This document shows positions 40,702-44,922 of a stretch of 44,922 bases of DNA, in pieces. The DNA lies in assembly GCA_019745775.1 (NCBI GenBank), contig JAIESR010000043.1:1-44922 (forward strand), in the 5' to 3' direction. The notes beneath the pieces were generated by a model that was not told the DNA's origin, did not search any database, and was given only the letters and a program-made list of their open reading frames with translations. Position numbers and translations under genes: made by a program. The stretch comes from Xanthobacteraceae bacterium. GTDB taxonomy: Bacteria; Pseudomonadota; Alphaproteobacteria; Rhizobiales; Xanthobacteraceae. Position 1 is the first letter of the stretch, and each line of letters starts with the position of its first letter.

Positions 40702-42189
40702 ATGAGCGCCATGTCCCCCTTGGGCGCGTACTTGCGGAATCGTTTGGTCGAACGCAGCTGGCCTACCGGCGCGATTCACTTGCTGCTCGCAGCGGGCATC
40801 GCGCCTCGTCCCCAAGCCGAACAAGCATGGGCGGCCTGGAACAGAACGCGCGACTTCGACGAGGTCACCTGGCAGGAAAAGCGATTGCTTGCCGCGTTCT
40901 CAACGCGAATTGCCGAACTCGACCCCGGATCGCCCCTCGTGCCGAGGATCAACGGCCTGACCAAGCACTTGTGGACGGCGGCACGCCGAACGCTCGGCCA
41001 GACGCTCGACGCGTTCGACGTGCTGAACACCGCCCGCATTCCGTTCATCGTATTCAAGGGCGGCGCACTTCTGGTCGAGGATTTCGCTTCCACGCGCCGG
41101 CGCATCTTGAGCGACATCGACGTCCTGGTTCGCCCGCAGGCGGCACCCGACGCACTCAAATGCCTGATCGACGCCGGCTGGTGCTCCATCAATGGCGAGT
41201 CTGCTGCCCTGCTGCATCGTCTGACGCAGGCGCAGGTCCGGCGCAGCGGCAACTACCGAAAAGGCCAATACGGAGAGATCGATCTTCACAGCTTCCCGTT
41301 CCATTACTCGAGGTCCGGCGAAGTGATGGACGAGGCGCTTTGGCAGCAAGCGAAATCGGCAATGGTCGGCACCCGATCGGTCCTGATTCCCGATTCAACG
41401 AACTCGATCGTCATCAGCCTGGCCCATGCGCCACAGACCGGCACCGCCGAATGGGCCTTCGACGTCGCCACTCGCGTTGCCTATCAGGCCATCGATTGGG
41501 AAAAGCTCGTCTATATCGCGCGCGAACGCGACCTCGTTCCATCTTGTCTCGCCGGCCTTCGCTACCTGCGGGAGCGGCTGTCGGTACCGATCCCGCAAGT
41601 CACGTTGGACGCGCTGACCAGCGCGCCGGTAAGCGCCGCGGCATGGGCGAAATACTGGTCGAATATTTCCAACCGGGGCAGCCAGAACCTTGTCCAAAAG
41701 ACCGCCGAACGCATCGCCGATCGCGCCCTGCGAAAGCGCAATTATTCAGTCCATACCAAAGACCGGGTAGCGGTGACGGTGGCTCGGCCGACCGTCTTGC
41801 GACGGTGGCCGATTGGGACCCGTCAGTCGATTCCAGTCCCATCACCGTATCCAGATTATCGCCACGAATTGCTGGTGAGCAGCGGCTCCAAAGGTCGGCG
41901 CTTGGCCATCAAGCTTGCCGTCGCAACGCCGCCGCTGTCGCGCCGCATCTTCTTCGACGTGACCGCCGATGGGATTGCCGTGGCACGACTGCGGAGCCGG
42001 CTTGGACCGCCGGAAAGCCACGAGAAGAAGATTACGTTCGTGCTGCCACTGCCGAAGCCGCGCGAAAGTGATATCGCGATCTCGATCGAAGCGCGGCCGG
42101 TCGCCTTCGTGCCACCGAACGCGCACGCCGAACTTCACATCGCGAACGACGCGCTCAAATTTCGACTGGTTTCTGCCTGGACCATGTAA
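40702..42189 (+). CDS. Nucleotidyltransferase-fold protein (NTP_transf_5 type)
   Basis: A 495-residue protein. FIVFKGGALLVEDFAS (116-130) and RRRILSDIDVLVRP (132-145), with K119 and the Asp pair 138/140, are the core of this uncharacterised nucleotidyltransferase family. A helical middle section follows. A C-terminal part (from about residue 390) looks like a beta-rich domain I cannot name. The family occurs beside PqqD and HprK-like genes. ATG 40702 is chosen; a TTG upstream at 40675 is less likely. The epimerase gene follows after 13 bp. Target and nucleotide are unknown. Confidence 0.82.
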   Translation: MSAMSPLGAYLRNRLVERSWPTGAIHLLLAAGIAPRPQAEQAWAAWNRTRDFDEVTWQEKRLLAAFSTRIAELDPGSPLVPRINGLTKHLWTAARRTLGQTLDAFDVLNTARIPFIVFKGGALLVEDFASTRRRILSDIDVLVRPQAAPDALKCLIDAGWCSINGESAALLHRLTQAQVRRSGNYRKGQYGEIDLHSFPFHYSRSGEVMDEALWQQAKSAMVGTRSVLIPDSTNSIVISLAHAPQTGTAEWAFDVATRVAYQAIDWEKLVYIARERDLVPSCLAGLRYLRERLSVPIPQVTLDALTSAPVSAAAWAKYWSNISNRGSQNLVQKTAERIADRALRKRNYSVHTKDRVAVTVARPTVLRRWPIGTRQSIPVPSPYPDYRHELLVSSGSKGRRLAIKLAVATPPLSRRIFFDVTADGIAVARLRSRLGPPESHEKKITFVLPLPKPRESDIAISIEARPVAFVPPNAHAELHIANDALKFRLVSAWTM

Positions 42190-42202
42190 GCTCCGGATCG
42201 CC

Positions 42203-43573
42203 ATGAGCCGCAGCGAACGTATGGGTCGGAAGATCCGCAAACTGGCTGTACGAGCAGCCGTTGCCATTCACGGAACGACCAGTCGATGGCAGCGGATCGG
42301 CGCGGTTGGTCGATTTGCCCGCAGCTCGGTGCGGCCCGATGCAGTGCAACTCGATGCCATACGCCACCAGGCGAATGCTGCGCTGGCCGACAACATATTG
42401 CCGTTCTGGGCTTCTCACGCGGTCGACGACCGCCATGGCGGCTTCGTCACGCATCTCGATCGGGCAGGCCAATGGCTCGGCCCGACCGACAAATATCTCG
42501 TCCCTCAAGCACGGCTGGTCTGGACCTTTGCGGCGGCGCACCGCCACGGCCTTGTGGACAAAGGCTATCTCGATACGGCTGCCGCAGGAGCCCACTTTCT
42601 CGTCGAGCGCATGTGGGATGCAGAAGTCGGGGGCTTTCACTGGACCGTGCAACGCGATGGCCGCCCGTCAGTCCGGGACAAGGTCACTTATGGCCAGGCG
42701 TTCGCAATTTTTGCGCTGTCAGAATATGCGCTCGCGGCCGACAGTCGGTGGGCGCGAAACTGGGCCATCAATACTTTTGACGTTCTGGCCGAACGTGCCG
42801 GCGACGGCCCGTTCGGCTTTCGTGAGAAATTCGATGAACGCTGGCGGCCGGCACCGGGACGTATCGGCAGCGGCAAGACGGTGAATGTGCATCTGCACCT
42901 GATCGAAGCGCTAACGCGGCTGTTCCAGGCCACGGGTGAAACGCGCCACGCGGCGCAACTTCGCGACCTTATCGACCTCGTGTTGAGCCACGGCGTTCAC
43001 CGGCGGGATTTCTATGCGATAGACGACCTTCTCGAAAACGATTGGCGTTGGCGGAAATCCCCGCTCCGCACCAGCTACGGCCACAATGTCGAGCTTGCCT
43101 GGCTCGTGCGGCATGCCATCGACGTGCTCGGCGACCCTGCCGACCGTGTCCGCAACCATGTGCTTGGGCTGATCGATCATGCGCTGGATTTCGGCTTCGA
43201 CCATCGACATGGCGGATTGGCGCTTGCGGGACCGCCTTTAGGCCGGGCGCGTTTCGCCTGGTATCTCGGCGCGGACCTACGCATCAGGCGCTGGTGGGAG
43301 CAGGCCGAAATGCTGGTCGCGACACTCGTGGCTTATGAGCTGACGAGAGAGCCCCGCTATCTCCTCGCGTTCGAGCGGCAATTCGATTGGGTCTGGAGCC
43401 ATCAGATCGACCATCGCGAAGGCGACTGGTTTGAGTCAACGCATTGGCAAACGGGAAATCCACTGAGTTTGATCAAGGGTGGCGAGTGGAAAGAGCCTTA
43501 TCACGGAGCGCGCGCGCTGATGGAGGTGTCGCAGCGACTGTCAAAACTGATCGGGCAGCCGCCAGATTCATGA
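42203..43573 (+). CDS. AGE-family sugar 2-epimerase/isomerase
   Basis: A 456-residue (alpha/alpha)6-barrel protein of the N-acylglucosamine/cellobiose 2-epimerase family. It has DDRHGGFVTHLDRAGQ near residue 75, VTYGQAFAIFALSEYA, SYGHNVELAWL (the conserved GHxxExxWL helix), DWFE and KEPYHGARALMEV at the end. It interconverts sugars at C2, for example GlcNAc/ManNAc or mannose/glucose types. The N-terminal 45 basic residues are an extension. It is co-directional with the nucleotidyltransferase (13-bp gap) and may supply the sugar for the nearby glycosyltransferases. Confidence 0.87.
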   Translation: MSRSERMGRKIRKLAVRAAVAIHGTTSRWQRIGAVGRFARSSVRPDAVQLDAIRHQANAALADNILPFWASHAVDDRHGGFVTHLDRAGQWLGPTDKYLVPQARLVWTFAAAHRHGLVDKGYLDTAAAGAHFLVERMWDAEVGGFHWTVQRDGRPSVRDKVTYGQAFAIFALSEYALAADSRWARNWAINTFDVLAERAGDGPFGFREKFDERWRPAPGRIGSGKTVNVHLHLIEALTRLFQATGETRHAAQLRDLIDLVLSHGVHRRDFYAIDDLLENDWRWRKSPLRTSYGHNVELAWLVRHAIDVLGDPADRVRNHVLGLIDHALDFGFDHRHGGLALAGPPLGRARFAWYLGADLRIRRWWEQAEMLVATLVAYELTREPRYLLAFERQFDWVWSHQIDHREGDWFESTHWQTGNPLSLIKGGEWKEPYHGARALMEVSQRLSKLIGQPPDS

Positions 43574-43622
43574 GTGCTTGAGCGGCCGCCTTTCGCCGCG
43601 TCACGTAAAGCTTGCGGTCTGG

Positions 43623-43982
43623 TCAACGATCCGTCAGTGGTGCAGCCGGGATGTAGCCGAGATAGGTGCGCGGCGCACTGCTGTCGGGGATGGGAAGAGC
43701 CGACGCTCTCAAGGCCTTGATCACGGCCGTGGCGCGGCTTGTGGCCTCCAAAGTCCGCAGGATGGCCGCAACATGACTTTTCACCGCGGGCTCCGTGAGA
43801 TTCAGACTGCGGCAGATACCCTTATTACTCTTTCCCTGCGTCATAAAATCCAGGACGTCACGCTGCAGCGGCGTCAGGTCTCGAATGGCATTCAGTGTCG
43901 CGCTGCAGGTCTTGTCGACTGCAGTGAGCGGACCTGCGCTTTGGTGGGCTGCAGCTTGCGCGTTGACGTCACGAGTAACCAT
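43623..43982 (-). CDS. Single-domain LuxR/NarL-type HTH regulator
   Basis: A 119-residue protein with only the DNA-binding domain. RDLTPLQRDVLDFMTQGKSN, LNLTEPAVKSHVAAILRTL and a trailing RATAVIKAL make a complete LuxR-type helix-turn-helix (about residues 35-95). No receiver or ligand-binding domain precedes it, and no sensor kinase is near, so it is an orphan regulator like GerE-type proteins or a shortened response regulator. The ATG at 43982 has GAGAGG nearby; the frame is open 54 codons further upstream but would cross the CRP-like site. It may control the neighbouring glycan genes. Confidence 0.82.
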   Translation of the reverse strand: MVTRDVNAQAAAHQSAGPLTAVDKTCSATLNAIRDLTPLQRDVLDFMTQGKSNKGICRSLNLTEPAVKSHVAAILRTLEATSRATAVIKALRASALPIPDSSAPRTYLGYIPAAPLTDR

Positions 43983-44038
43983 TCCGGCCTCTCTTGCGCT
44001 TTGTTGGCGGGCACAAGGTACACCCCCTGAGCGTGGGC

Positions 44039-44060
44039 CAATGTGAGCTGGCTCACATTG
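44039..44060. promoter_or_regulatory. CRP-consensus palindrome upstream of the luxR-type gene
   Basis: CAATGTGAGC and GCTCACATTG, perfect 10-bp arms with a TG centre, contain TGTGA-N6-TCACA, the Escherichia coli CRP consensus. It lies 57 bp before the regulator start, followed by an AT-rich stretch (44061-44095) that could hold a promoter. Confidence 0.6.
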
Positions 44061-44363
44061 AAAGGAGTAATTATTTTCAGCAAAATCAATATCTTGGTGG
44101 AAATGCAGATCCGGGCTGGACGAATGTGTATCGCCGGGGCGCATCGCGCGGCCACCGGCGGCCAGACCTCATGCCCAGGACCCAGCGGGCCGGGCAGCCA
44201 TGGCGCGACAGGGCTTGTTGCAGGGTCGGCTTTACAAGAGGCGGAGCTTGCCGGTGCGGGGTCCTAGGACCTCCCGCTGATTCAACGCAGGCATCGATAG
44301 CCGGATGATGTGTGCGCTGGAGCACCGCGATGGGTAACCCAGCGGCGCAATCGGAAAGCGTGG
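44061..44363. other. Gene-free region
   Basis: About 300 bp with no supported gene. It contains the AT-rich segment beside the CRP-like site and a 12-bp palindrome, GGTCCTAGGACC (44260-44271), part of which recurs near 44841. Confidence 0.35.
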
Positions 44364-44609
44364 ATGCTTAGTATGTCAAATGAGACCGGTGAAGACCGTG
44401 TTGTGGCGGTCAAAGCGGAACAATACCGCGCCGAAGCCCGGCGGCTGCAGGAACGCGCAGCGATCACCGTGGACGAACAGATAAAGTCCGCACTTCTTAG
44501 ACTGGCGCGGCGCTGGCTCGATATTGCGTACGACGCCGAGCGAAACGGGTTCGACGAAGCGTCGAGCGCCCGACCCTATCCAAACGGCGCGGCGTCACGC
44601 CCGGATTAG
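44364..44609 (+). CDS. Small helical hypothetical protein
   Basis: An 81-residue protein. KAEQYRAEARRLQERAA and IKSALLRLARRWLDIAYDAE form two amphipathic, probably coiled helices, a pattern common among short conserved proteins of rhizobial relatives with no known function. ATG 44364 has GGAAAG upstream; ATG 44373 is the alternative. It stands alone. Confidence 0.6.
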   Translation: MLSMSNETGEDRVVAVKAEQYRAEARRLQERAAITVDEQIKSALLRLARRWLDIAYDAERNGFDEASSARPYPNGAASRPD

Positions 44610-44922
44610 GTGCCGATGCGACACCTTCCATGAATTGCGCCCTGGCGGCCAGACCGGAAGGCTTCGGCTCTCGGCAGATGCGCGAAAAATCGTGCGATTC
44701 CAAAGATAATGCGGTCTAAGAACGCAACCAAGGCGAGCCCGGCGATCGCAGAGTCAGTCGCCCACGCAAGGCGTGGCCTTTCGGCCGTTTGTTGCACTCC
44801 CGCCAGCCCCTGATCTTGCGGCGCATTCACCAATGTATCCGGGTCCTAGGGCGTGTCTTCAGTTGGGGGATTCCCAAATCAGCAGTTGAGTGATTCATGG
44901 GCGGTCGGCCTGAGGAGGGGCC
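44610..44922. other. Gene-free right end, possible insertion-sequence edge
   Basis: No convincing gene. From about 44844, CTAG followed by GGGCGTGTCTTCAG resembles the terminus of IS5-type elements, and an ATG at 44897 opens a frame running off the end (MGGRPEEG). No transposase motif is visible, so the assignment is weak. Confidence 0.25.

Noticed and set aside
40605-42071. Possible gene or precursor peptide starting between pqqD and the nucleotidyltransferase
   Set aside because: The first codons look peptide-like, but the frame runs on as a shadow of the nucleotidyltransferase and has no Shine-Dalgarno sequence.
44606-44833. Minus-strand frame of 75 codons near the right end
   Set aside because: GTG start without a ribosome site, mixed hydrophobic and Arg-rich residues, no family; overlaps the end of a better-supported small gene.
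1-44922. tRNA, rRNA, CRISPR array, prophage or integrative element
   Set aside because: No cloverleaf-like gene, regularly spaced repeats, integrase or phage structural gene was seen on either strand.

Overview
The window is GC-rich chromosomal DNA of an alphaproteobacterium. It most resembles the Hyphomicrobiales group around Bradyrhizobium, Rhodopseudomonas and Xanthobacteraceae. The grounds are the strong G/C bias at third codon positions (which also opens long meaningless antisense frames), the many tripartite tricarboxylate (TctC/Bug) binding proteins, the palindromic intergenic repeats, and protein styles familiar from that group. I could run no searches, so taxonomy and functions rest on motifs and family memory.

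Positions 1-35621 are a catabolic and uptake island. It holds eight Bug/TctC periplasmic binding proteins (1320, 2391, 14118, 18155, 20007, 23700, 25605, 33177) with no TctA or TctB membrane subunit in the window. There is also one Fe-type ABC binding protein plus fused permease without an ATPase, and three solute-binding-fold proteins without export signals. Two of those three look like 4,5-dihydroxyphthalate decarboxylases. The enzymes between them point to aromatic and heterocyclic acids: a two-subunit TPP decarboxylase with a divergent flavin reductase (3488-5407); hyuA-hyuB with a second, unpaired hyuB (5527-14121); two Amidohydro_2 hydrolases and two carboxymuconolactone-decarboxylase-like proteins; a NicC-like FAD monooxygenase; a Rieske oxygenase with an extradiol (VOC) dioxygenase; a hydroxycinnamoyl-CoA hydratase-lyase followed by an ADP-forming acyl-CoA synthetase (ferB-ferA-like); a bicupin; and an exported alpha/beta hydrolase. 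Most genes sit in runs with short gaps or 4-bp stop/start overlaps, so each binding protein is probably made together with the enzymes for its ligand. The only regulator in this part is a PadR protein with a palindromic operator over its own promoter.

Positions 35787-43573 are different. They encode a small membrane protein, a GT2 and a GT4 glycosyltransferase (minus strand), a GT32/Och1-like glycosyltransferase (plus), a protein with an HPr-kinase-like fold, a PqqD-like protein with a distinctive C-terminal tail (both minus), an NTP_transf_5-type nucleotidyltransferase and an AGE-family sugar epimerase (both plus). This kinase, PqqD and nucleotidyltransferase set beside glycan genes is the best candidate here for a poorly understood system, possibly a modified or glycosylated peptide or a surface glycan.

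The right end (43623-44922) holds a single-domain LuxR-type regulator with a CRP-consensus palindrome upstream, a small helical protein, and a gene-free end that may carry the edge of an insertion sequence. I see no tRNA, rRNA, CRISPR array, complete transposase or integrase.
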